From contig NZ_CP129104.1 in NCBI RefSeq assembly GCF_030406605.1, positions 2,939,997-3,003,996 on the forward strand: a stretch of DNA of 64,000 bases, read 5' to 3'. This document shows, in pieces, positions 40,633 through 48,837 of the stretch. The notes under the pieces are model-generated. The model made no database searches. It saw only the letters and a list, made by a program, of their open reading frames with translations, and was not told where the DNA came from. Numbering within the stretch: the first letter of the stretch is position 1; each line of letters begins with the position of its first letter. Origin of the DNA: Curtobacterium sp. 458 (GTDB lineage Bacteria; Actinomycetota; Actinomycetes; Actinomycetales; Microbacteriaceae). A program made the position numbers and the translations under genes.

Positions 40633-42054
40633 GTGGTCAGCACCTTCGGCTCCCTCGCGACGGCGTACTCCGGCCTGGCCGCCGCCCGCGCCGGCATCGA
40701 CGTCACCGGGCAGAACATCGCGAACGCCGGGACCGCCGGGTACACCCGGCAGCGGGTGACCCAGTCGTCGATCCCCGCCGCCCAGACCGGGTTCATGCGC
40801 GGCACGGCGGCCCTCGCCGGGCAGGGCGTCTCGGTCGACGGCATCGCCCGGCTCGGGTCCCTGACGCTCGACGCCGGAGTCCGGGTCGCCGCGGGGTCCT
40901 CCGCGTACGCCGACGCCCGCGCCACCGCGCTGAGCGCCCTCGAGACCGGCCTGCAGGAGCCCGGCAAGGACGGCCTCTCCGCCAAGCTCGACGCGTTCTG
41001 GTCGGCGTGGGGCCAGGTCGCGGCACACCCCGACGACCCCGGTGCCGCGAGCACGCTCCTCGGTGCCGCGAACACCGTCGCGTCGACGCTGTCGAGCGGT
41101 TCAAAGGCGCTCGACCAGCAGTGGTCGCAGGTCCGCACGACCGTCACCGCCCAGGTGACGCAGCTGAACGACGCCGCGAAGCAGGTCGCCGACCTGAACG
41201 GGCAGATCCGGTCCGCGCTCGCCGCGGGCGGCAACGCGAACGAACTGCTCGACCAGCGCGACCAGCTCACCGAGCAGATCGCGACCCTGGCCGGCGGGAC
41301 CGTCCGGACGAACGCGGACGGCACGGCCGACGTGCTCATCGGCGGGAACCCGATCGTGCAGGGCACCGACGCGCGCTCCCTCGCCCTCGGCGGCGCGACG
41401 GCACTGCGCGACGGCGCCCCGGTGACCCTGACCTGGACCTCGGGGCAGGCCGGCGCGGTGTCGCTGTCCGGCGGGTCGATCGGCGGCGCGCTGTCGCTCC
41501 TGGCCCCCGCGGACGCCCAGGGCACCGGCGGCGCGCTCGCACAGGCGTCTGCCTCGTACGACGCTGTGGCGACGAAGCTCGCGGCCGTCGTGAACGCGGT
41601 GCACGAGACCGGCTCCACGGCGGACGGCACCACGGGCCACGCCTTCTTCGCCGTCGCGACCGGGGTGCCAGCAGCACAGGGGCTGTCCGTCGTCCCCACG
41701 GACGCGAGCGGTTTGGCGACGCGGAACGCGGCGGGGGAACTCGACGACTCGTTCGCCGACGCGCTCGCGCGACTCGGGGCGGCCTCCGACGGCCCGGACG
41801 CTGCCTGGGCGACCTTCGTGACGGGGGTGGGCAGTGCCTCCCGGTCGGCCGCCTCGGAATCGACGCTCACCGGCCTCGCGCTGACCAGCGCGCGCACCCA
41901 GCAGCAGTCGGGTGCCGGCGTCGACCTCGACGAGGAGAACGTCAACCTGCTGAGCTACCAGCACGCGTACCAGGGCGCCGCGCGCGTCCTGACCGCCGTC
42001 GACGAGATGCTCGACACCATCATCAACCGCGTCGGCCTCGTCGGCAGGAGCTGA
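40633..42054 (+). CDS. flgK: Flagellar hook-associated protein FlgK
   Basis: The 473-residue junction protein begins TFGSLATAYSGLAAARAGID with TGQNIANAGTAGYTRQRV, the typical FlgK N-terminus, and ends VNLLSYQHAYQGAARVLTAV with DEMLDTIINRVG, the conserved C-terminus. The GTG at 40633 follows GAGGGGAACC and is 2 bases after flgN; GTG 40636 is an alternative. It links hook and filament. Confidence 0.95.
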   Translation: MVSTFGSLATAYSGLAAARAGIDVTGQNIANAGTAGYTRQRVTQSSIPAAQTGFMRGTAALAGQGVSVDGIARLGSLTLDAGVRVAAGSSAYADARATALSALETGLQEPGKDGLSAKLDAFWSAWGQVAAHPDDPGAASTLLGAANTVASTLSSGSKALDQQWSQVRTTVTAQVTQLNDAAKQVADLNGQIRSALAAGGNANELLDQRDQLTEQIATLAGGTVRTNADGTADVLIGGNPIVQGTDARSLALGGATALRDGAPVTLTWTSGQAGAVSLSGGSIGGALSLLAPADAQGTGGALAQASASYDAVATKLAAVVNAVHETGSTADGTTGHAFFAVATGVPAAQGLSVVPTDASGLATRNAAGELDDSFADALARLGAASDGPDAAWATFVTGVGSASRSAASESTLTGLALTSARTQQQSGAGVDLDEENVNLLSYQHAYQGAARVLTAVDEMLDTIINRVGLVGRS

Positions 42055-42056
42055 AC

Positions 42057-42938
42057 ATGATCACCCGGGTGACCACCCAGATGTCGATGGCCGCGGCCAG
42101 TGCGCGCCTGCAGGCCGGCGCCGCGAAGGTCGCGCAGCTCACCGACCAGGCGACCTCGCTGAAGAACATCTCGCGGCCGTCCGACGACCCGGTCGGCACC
42201 GGCACGTCGATGCAGGTCCGCAAGGAGCAGTCCGCGAACGCGCAGTACGCCCGGAACGCGGACGACGCCGTCGGCTGGCTCGCGACGACCGACAGCACCC
42301 TGACCTCGGTGTACTCGGTGCTCACGAACGTGCGCGACCTCACCGTGCAGGCCGCGAACTCCGGCACCATGAGCGACACCGACCGCGATGCCTTCATCAC
42401 CGAGTTCCGGGCGCTGAAGTCCGACCTCGAGGCCCGTGCGAACACGACGTACGGCACCAGGAACGTGTTCGCGGGTTCGTCGACCGCCGCCGCCGCGTAC
42501 GACCCGGCCACCGGCTTCGCCGCCTCGGGCACCACCGTCTCGCGGCGCGTCGGTGACGCCGAGTCCGTCCGGGTCGACACCCCCGGCGCGGCCGTGTTCG
42601 GCAGCGGGACCGGCTCGGTGTTCTCGGTGATCGACTCGATCGTGTCCGACCTGCAGAACGGCGTGAACGTGAACCCGAGGCTGAACGAGGTGGACGGCGC
42701 GATCGACACCGTGCGTGGTGCGCAGGCCGACGTCGGTGTCCGTCACGCCGCTGCGTTGACCGCGCAGAACACGCTGAAGACCGCGTCCGTCGCGCTCGAG
42801 GGGCGCCGGTCGGACGTCGAGGACAAGGACCTCGCGAAGGCCGTCCTCGACCTCCAGGTGCAGCAGACCAACTACCAGGCAGCACTCGCCGTGACCGCGA
42901 AGGTGCTGCAGCCGACCCTGATGGACTACCTCCGATGA
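42057..42938 (+). CDS. flgL: Flagellar hook-associated protein FlgL
   Basis: The 293-residue protein is flagellin-like at both ends. ITRVTTQMSMAAASARLQAG and the NISRPSDDPVGTGTSM block are typical of FlgL, and the C-terminus reads DVEDKDLAKAVLDLQVQQTN. It forms the second junction ring between hook and filament. The ATG at 42057 follows AGGAGC, 2 bases after the flgK stop; its own stop overlaps fliW. Confidence 0.94.
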   Translation: MITRVTTQMSMAAASARLQAGAAKVAQLTDQATSLKNISRPSDDPVGTGTSMQVRKEQSANAQYARNADDAVGWLATTDSTLTSVYSVLTNVRDLTVQAANSGTMSDTDRDAFITEFRALKSDLEARANTTYGTRNVFAGSSTAAAAYDPATGFAASGTTVSRRVGDAESVRVDTPGAAVFGSGTGSVFSVIDSIVSDLQNGVNVNPRLNEVDGAIDTVRGAQADVGVRHAAALTAQNTLKTASVALEGRRSDVEDKDLAKAVLDLQVQQTNYQAALAVTAKVLQPTLMDYLR

Positions 42939-43300
42939 GCATCGACCTGACGTTCCCCGTCCCGCCGTTCGGCCTGACCGGCTCCGCCTTCACGCTGACC
43001 CCGGTCGACGGCTCCGAGGGGCTGTTCACCCTGGTCGGGGACGGTTCGCGCCTGTTCCTGCTCGACGCCGCGGTGCACCTGCCCGCGTACGAGCCCGTGC
43101 TCTCCACCGCACAGGTCGACGTGCTCGGGCTCACCGCGCCCGAGGACGCCATGCTCCTCGTCGTCGCGAACCCGGCAGCAGAGGGCACCACGGTGAACCT
43201 GCTCGCCCCCGTCGTCGTGAACGCCCGGACCTCGGTCGGCGCCCAGCTCATCCTCGAGGACCAGGACTTCCCGCTGCGCGCGGAGCTCGCCCGCCGCTAG
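42935..43300 (+). CDS. fliW: Flagellar assembly factor FliW
   Basis: The 121-residue protein fits FliW, which binds flagellin and the translational repressor CsrA to tie flagellin synthesis to secretion. Matching parts are PPFGLTGSAFTLTPVDGSEGLF, quoted as FGLTGSAFTLTPVDGSEGL, and VVNARTSVGAQLILEDQDFP. The ATG overlaps the flgL stop (ATGA). In most genomes csrA follows fliW; here no csrA gene follows. Confidence 0.88.
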   Translation: MSIDLTFPVPPFGLTGSAFTLTPVDGSEGLFTLVGDGSRLFLLDAAVHLPAYEPVLSTAQVDVLGLTAPEDAMLLVVANPAAEGTTVNLLAPVVVNARTSVGAQLILEDQDFPLRAELARR

Positions 43301-43371
43301 GGCGCGGCGGGTCGGGTCGGGGGCCGGGCGGTCGGGTCGGGCGGATCGGGGGCCGGGCGGTCGGGTCCACG

Positions 43372-43482
43372 AAACGCGCGCGTTTCGACGTCCCGCGCGT
43401 CGTTCGACGTGTGGGACGTCGGAACTTGCACCCGCATCCGATGCACGTGCATGGGGCGACGAAGCACGTGTCGATCGACACG
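43372..43482. repeat. Cluster of three palindromes after fliW
   Basis: The 309-base gap 43301-43609 holds no gene. It starts with Gly/Arg-codon-like GGGTCGG repeats (43311-43366), then AAACGCGCGCGTTT at 43372-43385, CGACGTCCC/GGGACGTCG arms at 43387-43431 (a decayed copy of the 35477-35540 repeat), ATGCACGTGCAT at 43441-43452, and CGTGTCGATCGACACG at 43467-43482. The last two are perfect palindromes. They may end the flagellar operon or bind proteins. Confidence 0.65.
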
Positions 43483-43609
43483 CGTGTTGTCGCACTCGGT
43501 CTCGTGCGAACGCGGTACATCTCCTGCACAGGAGCCGGTCGAACGACAGTCGTCCACGGTTGTTGCCGCTCGGGTCCGAGGACGCGCGGGTCCACGACAT
43601 CGTCGGCGC

Positions 43610-44533
43610 ATGCAACGAGCACTGGACGTCGAACTGATCCGCACACGGGGTCTGCCGAGCGCTGAACGGCGTGCCGTGGAACGATCGGCGATGCGCGGGC
43701 TCCTGCAACGAGTACGGCCGGGCGTCCTGGTGCGAGCGGGTGCACTCGACGGTCTGTGGCCGGAAGAGCGTCACCTCGTCGTCATCCGGGCAAACGCGCC
43801 GTTCATCGACGAGCGGGCCGTGGTGTCACACGAGTCCGCGTGCGCGCTCCTGGGAATCCCGGTCGTCGGCGACTGGCCGGCCCGGGTGCACCTCGCCGAC
43901 GCCACGACCGGCACGACCCGTGTCTCCGCCCACTTCGTCCGTCACGGAGTCCGACGACGTCCGGTCGCAACCGTCCTGGATGCCCTGGGACTCTGGACGT
44001 CCGATGGCGCACGAACCGCGGTCGACATCGCGGCCCGCCGATCGGCGGTCATCGCTCTACCGATCGTCGACCACGTGCTCCGTGTCGGCCTGGCGACGCC
44101 ACAGGCACTCGGCCGCGAGGTCGGGCGACTCGAGATCGGAGCGACCAAGGCGCAGAGCGTCGTCGAGATGGGGTCGGCGCTGTCCGGTTCGCCCGCCGAG
44201 TCGCTGTGCCGCGTCCGCTTCCGGCAGCTCGGCACGCCGGAGCCGATCCAGCAGCACGAGTTCCGCCGTCCTGGTGAACCTCCGGCGATCGTCGACTTCT
44301 GGTTCCCCGAGCAGGGCGTGGTGGTCGAGGTCGACGGGCGCGGGAAGTACGAGGAACCGGCGATGCTCGACGGGCGATCGACGGCCGAGGCGCACTGGCG
44401 GGAGAAGCGTCGCGAGGACTTCGTGCGGTCCTTCCCGGAGGTCCGCTTCGTCCTCCGGCTCTCCTGGCAGGACCTCGCGCACCCCGAGCGGGTCCGTGCC
44501 GCACTCCGCCGAGCGGGTGTGCCGTGCCGGTGA
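43610..44533 (+). CDS. AbiEi-antitoxin-like / DUF559-type protein
   Basis: This 307-residue protein has an N-terminal region resembling the AbiEi-type antitoxin fold seen in many actinobacterial proteins (RGLLQRVRPGVLVRAGAL, then VVSHESACALLGIPVVGDWP). Its C-terminal half (about 205-305) resembles DUF559/Vsr-like endonuclease folds: VDFWFPEQGVVVEVDGRGKY, with acidic residues in VDF and EVDGRGKY, and FVLRLSWQDL. The function is unknown; a nuclease role is possible. No AbiEii-type toxin is adjacent. The start is uncertain, since no clear ribosome site or -10 box precedes ATG 43610. Confidence 0.65.
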   Translation: MQRALDVELIRTRGLPSAERRAVERSAMRGLLQRVRPGVLVRAGALDGLWPEERHLVVIRANAPFIDERAVVSHESACALLGIPVVGDWPARVHLADATTGTTRVSAHFVRHGVRRRPVATVLDALGLWTSDGARTAVDIAARRSAVIALPIVDHVLRVGLATPQALGREVGRLEIGATKAQSVVEMGSALSGSPAESLCRVRFRQLGTPEPIQQHEFRRPGEPPAIVDFWFPEQGVVVEVDGRGKYEEPAMLDGRSTAEAHWREKRREDFVRSFPEVRFVLRLSWQDLAHPERVRAALRRAGVPCR

Positions 44534-44562
44534 CCGTGGGGACCGCTCCCACCCCCGCGGCG

Positions 44563-44568
44563 TACGGT
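44563..44568 (+). promoter_or_regulatory. Candidate -10 (TACGGT) for a leaderless transcript
   Basis: TACGGT lies 7 bases before the ATG at 44576, with no ribosome binding site between. The spacing equals that at other genes in the window. Confidence 0.5.
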
Positions 44569-44575
44569 CTGCTCC

Positions 44576-45475
44576 ATGGCCCGACAGCAGAAGGACCAGG
44601 CGATCATCCCGATGCCGGTCGCCCCGGTCGAAACCCCCGCACCCGATGCCGACGGCAAGCGTCTGGACACCGGCACCGGCTGGGTGAAGTGGCTGGACCG
44701 GGTGCTCAGCGTGCAGCGCCCCATCGTCGTGGCACACGTCAACCGGCTCCGTCGCCGCCACCCGGCCGCCAGCCCTGCGGAGATCATCCAGATCCTCGAG
44801 CGGCAGTACCTCACGGCGGTCACGTCGGGCGGTGCGGCGGTCGGTGCGAGTGCCGTCATCCCGGGTGTCGGCATGGCTGCCGCGCTGGGGTTGAGCGGTG
44901 CGGAGACGGTCGGCTTCCTCGAGACCACCGCGCTGTTCGCGCAGTCGGTGACCGAGGTGCACGGGATCGCGCTGGACGATCCGGAGCGAGCACGCACGCT
45001 CGTGATGGCGCTCATCCTCGGTACCCCGGGGACGCAGCTCATCAAGCAGCTCGCGGGACAGGCGGCCGGGGGCCAGGCGCGGACGGCGTTCTGGGGCGAG
45101 ATGGTGACGGCCTCGCTGCCGAAGCAGGTGGTGTCCGGCATCGGCGGTCAGGTCCGCGACCAGTTCGTCCGACGCTTCGCGGCTCGGCAGGGGTCGACGA
45201 TCGTCGGACGCGCCCTGCCGTTCGGGATCGGTGCTGCGGTGGGCGGGCTCGGCAACCACGCGCTCGGGCGCAAGGTGGTGAACGCCTCGCGGACCGGCTT
45301 CGGGACGCCCCCGGCGCAGTTCCCGATCGTGCTCGACGCCAAGCCGACCCGCGCGGCGAAGGAGCGTCGCGAGCCGACGTCCGAGGGCCGGAAGGCGCTC
45401 CCCTGGCGACGTCGCAAGGCGGACGAGGACCTCTGGGCGGAGACACCCGACCCGGGTCCGGTCGACCAGCGCTGA
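44576..45475 (+). CDS. Conserved membrane-associated protein, EcsC-like
   Basis: The 299-residue protein has a polar N-terminus, a central hydrophobic part (about 85-200) with Gly/Ala-rich helices (SGGAAVGASAVIPGVGMAAA, TLVMALILGTPGTQLIKQLA), and a basic, polar C-terminus (KALPWRRRKADEDLW). The helix pattern resembles EcsC-family proteins, but I am not sure of the family. Its role is unknown. It seems leaderless and monocistronic, between the DUF559-type gene and a convergent KAS III-like gene. Confidence 0.6.
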   Translation: MARQQKDQAIIPMPVAPVETPAPDADGKRLDTGTGWVKWLDRVLSVQRPIVVAHVNRLRRRHPAASPAEIIQILERQYLTAVTSGGAAVGASAVIPGVGMAAALGLSGAETVGFLETTALFAQSVTEVHGIALDDPERARTLVMALILGTPGTQLIKQLAGQAAGGQARTAFWGEMVTASLPKQVVSGIGGQVRDQFVRRFAARQGSTIVGRALPFGIGAAVGGLGNHALGRKVVNASRTGFGTPPAQFPIVLDAKPTRAAKERREPTSEGRKALPWRRRKADEDLWAETPDPGPVDQR

Positions 45476-45481
45476 GCCGAG

Positions 45482-45521
45482 ACCGGCCCGGCCGACCGAC
45501 CGACACCGGCCCGGCCGACCG
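45482..45521. repeat. 17-bp direct repeat in a low-complexity gap
   Basis: ACCGGCCCGGCCGACCG occurs at 45482-45498 and again at 45505-45521. The remainder of the gap, to about 45600, is made of degenerate CACCGAACC/GCGCCGA units. No gene is visible. It lies between convergent genes. Confidence 0.6.
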
Positions 45522-45618
45522 GCACCGAACCGGCGCCGAACCAGCACCGGATCAGCGCCGAGCCGACACCGACCAGCGCCCGGCCGAGCCGAGCCCAGCT
45601 CCGCAGTCCGGCGACCCC

Positions 45619-46596
45619 TCAGCCTCGGCGCACCGGCGTCGTCACGACCTGCCCTGCGTGCGCGAAGCCACCGCCGAAACCGAACAACAGCGCCGGCACC
45701 CTTTCGGGCAGTTCGCCGCGCGACCACGCCTTCGACAGCCCCAGTGGCACGCTCGCCGCCGACGTGTTGCCCGACTCGACGACGTCACGGACGACGTAGC
45801 TCGGGGATCCGCCCAGTGCCTCGACGAGGGGCTCGATGATCCGCAGGTTCGCCTGGTGGAACGCGAAGACCTCGATGTCGTCGATCGTCAGCCCGGCAGC
45901 GGCGACGACGGCGCGCGCGTGGTCGGCCGCCTCCGTGATGGCCCACCGGTAGATCGAGCGGCCCTCCTGGGAGAACCGCGCGGGGTCGCCGGACACCCGC
46001 ACGGCCTGCTGCAGGTGCGGCACGCTCCCCCACGAGACCGGCCCGATCTGTGGCTCGTCGGAGACCCCGACCACCGCTGCCCCGGCTCCGTCGCCCACGA
46101 GCACGCAGGTCGAGCGGTCGGTCCAGTCGACGATGCCCGAGAGCTTCTCGGACCCGATCACGAGCGCGGTGTCGGCGGATCCGGTGCGCACAGCCTGGTC
46201 GGCGATGCCCATCGCGTACTCGAACCCGCTGCACGCGGTGTTGATGTCGATCGGCGCTGCCCGCGCGGACAGTCCGAGTTCCGCGACGACCCGTCCGGCG
46301 GTGTACGGCGCGCGGTCCTCGTGCGTGGTGGAAGCCACGACGACGAGCCCGACGTCGGACGGATCGACCCCCGAATCGGCGAGGGCCGCACGCCCGGCCT
46401 CGACCGCCATCGTGGTGACGGTGTCGCCCGGCCCGGCGATGCGGCGCGTCTTGATGCCGGTGCGGGTGGTGATCCACTCGTCGTTCGTGTCGACCATCGT
46501 CGAGAGCTCGTCGTTGGTCAGGATGCGCGAGGGCTGGTGGTGGCCGAACCCGATGATCCGGCTGCCTCGGAGTGCGGGGATGTTCACCCGCGGCAC
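45619..46596 (-). CDS. Beta-ketoacyl-ACP synthase III (FabH-like)
   Basis: The 325-residue protein has the KAS III fold and catalytic triad: Cys122 in NTACSGFEYA, His in FHQANLRII and Asn in ESGNTSAASVPL. The N-terminal GFGHHQPSRILTNDEL and DEWITTRTGIKTRR match FabH. It should start fatty-acid chains by condensing an acyl-CoA with malonyl-ACP. It stands alone, away from other fab genes, so it may be a second copy or serve a special product. GTG 46596 follows GGGAG; further upstream codons lack support. Confidence 0.88.
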   Translation of the reverse strand: MPRVNIPALRGSRIIGFGHHQPSRILTNDELSTMVDTNDEWITTRTGIKTRRIAGPGDTVTTMAVEAGRAALADSGVDPSDVGLVVVASTTHEDRAPYTAGRVVAELGLSARAAPIDINTACSGFEYAMGIADQAVRTGSADTALVIGSEKLSGIVDWTDRSTCVLVGDGAGAAVVGVSDEPQIGPVSWGSVPHLQQAVRVSGDPARFSQEGRSIYRWAITEAADHARAVVAAAGLTIDDIEVFAFHQANLRIIEPLVEALGGSPSYVVRDVVESGNTSAASVPLGLSKAWSRGELPERVPALLFGFGGGFAHAGQVVTTPVRRG

Positions 46597-46717
46597 GCTA
46601 CTCCCACCGACGACCGATGCATGCCCGCGTACGCATGCTCCCCGCACGGTGCGGACGCGAGCGACGAGAGCTCGCAACCGGTACCGCCAGGGCCTGGCTC
46701 ACCCAGCGCACCCCGCG

Positions 46718-46723
46718 TAGACC
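46718..46723 (+). promoter_or_regulatory. Candidate -10 (TAGACC) of the second aldo/keto reductase
   Basis: TAGACC lies 6 bases before ATG 46730 with no ribosome binding site. The last base departs from TANNNT, so the call is weaker than the others. Confidence 0.4.
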
Positions 46724-46729
46724 GGCTCC

Positions 46730-47701
46730 ATGGACTACACACACCTCGGACGGACAGGGCTGTCGGTGTCGCGAGCGGTGCTCGGGACGATGAACTTCGG
46801 ACCGGAGACCAGCGAGGACGACTCGCACGCCATCATGGACCGCGCACACGAGCTCGGCGTGAACTTCTTCGACACCGCGAACGGCTACGGCGGCTCGGTG
46901 GGCAAGGGCGCGACGGAGGAGATCATCGGCCGTTGGTTCGCGAAGGGCGGCGGTCGGCGCGAGAAGACCGTGCTCGCCACCAAGGTCTACGGCGACATGA
47001 TCGACTGGCCGAACGGCGGGAAGCTCAGCGCCTACAACATCCGTCAGGCGCTCGACGCGAGCCTCCGGCGCCTCCAGACCGACCACATCGACCTCTACCA
47101 GTTCCACCACGTCGACCGCGCGACTCCGTGGGACGAGATCTGGCAGGCCCTCGAGGTCGCCGTCGCCCAGGGCAAGGTGCTCTACGTCGGCTCCTCGAAC
47201 TTCGCCGGCTGGCACATCGCCCAGGCGCAGGAGGCCGCGGCCCGCCGGAACTTCCTCGGCCTCGTCAGCGAGCAGTCGATCTACAACCTGGTCGTCCGCG
47301 ACGTCGAGCGCGACGTGCTGCCCGCCGCGGAGCACTACGGACTGGGCGTCATCCCGTGGTCGCCGTTGCAGGGCGGACTCCTCGGCGGTGTGATCGAGAA
47401 GACCGAGAACGGCTCACGCCGGCTGTCCGGGCGCAGCGCCGAGTACGTCGAGGGCCACCACGACCAGCTGTCGGCCTACGAGGCCTTCGCGAAGGAACTC
47501 GGCCACACGCCGGGCGAGCTCGCGCTGGCGTGGCTGCTGCACCAGCCGGCCGTCACCGCGCCGATCACCGGGCCGCGCACGATGGAGCAGTGGGAGTCCG
47601 CGGTCCGCGCGGTCGACATCCGCCTCGACGACGCCGCGCTCGCGCGCCTCGACGAGATCTTCCCGGGGCACAAGACCTCCCCGGAGGACTACGCCTGGTG
47701 A
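46730..47701 (+). CDS. Aldo/keto reductase
   Basis: A 323-residue NADPH-dependent aldo/keto reductase. MDYTHLGRTGLSVSRAVLGT is the usual N-terminus; FFDTANGYGGSVGKGATEE carries the catalytic Asp and Tyr, LATKVYG the Lys and YQFHHVDRATPWDEIW the His. The C-terminal PITGPRTMEQ binds the cofactor phosphate. The substrate is unknown. It is divergent from the KAS III-like gene with a 133-base gap and ends before the hairpin at 47785. Confidence 0.92.
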   Translation: MDYTHLGRTGLSVSRAVLGTMNFGPETSEDDSHAIMDRAHELGVNFFDTANGYGGSVGKGATEEIIGRWFAKGGGRREKTVLATKVYGDMIDWPNGGKLSAYNIRQALDASLRRLQTDHIDLYQFHHVDRATPWDEIWQALEVAVAQGKVLYVGSSNFAGWHIAQAQEAAARRNFLGLVSEQSIYNLVVRDVERDVLPAAEHYGLGVIPWSPLQGGLLGGVIEKTENGSRRLSGRSAEYVEGHHDQLSAYEAFAKELGHTPGELALAWLLHQPAVTAPITGPRTMEQWESAVRAVDIRLDDAALARLDEIFPGHKTSPEDYAW

Positions 47702-47784
47702 CCCGACCCGCCTGATCGGCGGTCACCCGATCCACGGATCCGGCGCCGCCCGCCGGTCAGACCCGGTGATCGCCAGACCGGCCT

Positions 47785-47829
47785 GGAGGCACGTGGCGCG
47801 CCCGTCTCGACGGCTCGCCACGTGCCTCC
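47785..47829. terminator. Hairpin after the aldo/keto reductase (GGAGGC palindrome family)
   Basis: GGAGGCACGTGGCG pairs perfectly with CGCCACGTGCCTCC around a 17-base loop. It lies 84 bases after the aldo/keto reductase stop. Confidence 0.65.
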
Positions 47830-47832
47830 ATG

Positions 47833-48057
47833 CCGTCCGCGCCCACCACGTCGACCGCGCCCCACGGACGCTGCCCGCGTCGATGGCGGCCCGCAGACGC
47901 TCGCCGCGCCCACCACGCCCACCGCGCCCTGCACTCCGCCCGCGGCGCCGACGCCCCGCACGCGCCATCCGTGCCGACCGCCGCCCGCACACGCTGCGTC
48001 GGCGCCCCCGCACGCGCCACCCGCACCGACCGCGCCCCGCGGACGCCGACCGCGCCG
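47833..48057. repeat. Low-complexity imperfect repeat region
   Basis: The stretch contains degenerate repeats of CGCGCCCACCACG, GCCCGCAGACGCT/GCCCGCACACGCT and CCGCACGCGCCA units, extremely rich in C and G. All frames through it give Arg/Pro-rich, family-less products, so I see no gene. Together with the hairpin before it, it fills the 356-base gap between the aldo/keto reductase and the phosphatase gene. Confidence 0.5.
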
Positions 48058-48708
48058 TCAGAGCGCCGCGACCTCCTCCTCGCTCAACCCGAGCCAGCGC
48101 AGGTAGGCGTCGATGCTCCCCCAGCGCGCCTCGATCCGCTCCAGCACGGCCTGCATGATCTCCGGCACGCACCGCTGCGCGACCGCGGTCGCCTCCGGGT
48201 CCTCGCTCGCCGCCCGCTCGGCAGCGAACCGTTCCACGAGCCCGGCCGCGCTGGCCGCGTAGTCCTCCGCGGCCGTGGCGATCGACGCACCCCAGTGCCG
48301 TGCCAGCAGTGCCGCGATGATGCCCGTGCGGTCCTTCCCCGCCGAGCAGCACACGAGCACGTCGCCCCGCGTCCCGGCCACGGCCCGGAGTGCGGCGGCG
48401 ATCCCGGCAGCGTGGCGCTCGGTCCAGTCGGTGTACTGGTCCTCCAACGCGACCGCAGCGGCACCGGACTCGGGCACGGACGGGTCGAACATCGGCACCT
48501 GCCGGTAGCCGGTCGACTCCCGGAGGGGGTGCGGGACGCGCGCGACCTCGTCCTCGCGGCGCAGGTCCACCACGAGTGCGAGGTCCGCTGGGTACGCCGC
48601 CGGCGACACGGGCTCGGTGTTCGCGCGGTGGACGGTGCGGGCGCGGTCTGCCTGCAGGTCGGGGCCGCCGACGGGCCGGAGGTTGGTGAGCGTGGACGTC
48701 GTCGTCAT
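48058..48708 (-). CDS. Tyrosine-protein phosphatase (dual-specificity type)
   Basis: The 216-residue protein carries the Cys-based phosphatase loop CCSAGKDRTGII, the CxxGKDRTG form typical of bacterial DSP/PtpB-like tyrosine and lipid phosphatases. NLRPVGG at the start and LVVDLRREDEVAR upstream also match. ATG 48708 is the compact start; the upstream in-frame ATG adds an Arg-rich stretch without homology. Substrate unknown. Confidence 0.87.
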   Translation of the reverse strand: MTTTSTLTNLRPVGGPDLQADRARTVHRANTEPVSPAAYPADLALVVDLRREDEVARVPHPLRESTGYRQVPMFDPSVPESGAAAVALEDQYTDWTERHAAGIAAALRAVAGTRGDVLVCCSAGKDRTGIIAALLARHWGASIATAAEDYAASAAGLVERFAAERAASEDPEATAVAQRCVPEIMQAVLERIEARWGSIDAYLRWLGLSEEEVAAL

Positions 48709-48777
48709 GCCCCCACCCTGCCAGGGACGGCGACGACGCCGACACCCACGGCGAGCCCGACGACGACCGCACACGAC

Positions 48778-48814
48778 GACGGGCCCCGCGCCTGCTGTGT
48801 GCGCGGGGCCCGTC
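48778..48814 (-). terminator. Terminator hairpin after amt
   Basis: GACGGGCCCCGCGC pairs perfectly with GCGCGGGGCCCGTC across a 9-base loop, 23 bases after the amt stop on the minus strand. It separates amt from the phosphatase gene. Confidence 0.85.
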
Positions 48815-48837
48815 GGACGGGGCGGAGAGAGCCGGAG

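Noticed and set aside
43610..44533. A complete AbiE abortive-infection system
   Set aside because: Only the antitoxin-like N-terminal fold is present; no AbiEii nucleotidyltransferase toxin follows, and the C-terminal half is DUF559-like.
47766..48158. Arg/Pro-rich open frames between the aldo/keto reductase and the phosphatase
   Set aside because: They run through repeats and a hairpin, have no start signals and no protein-like composition.
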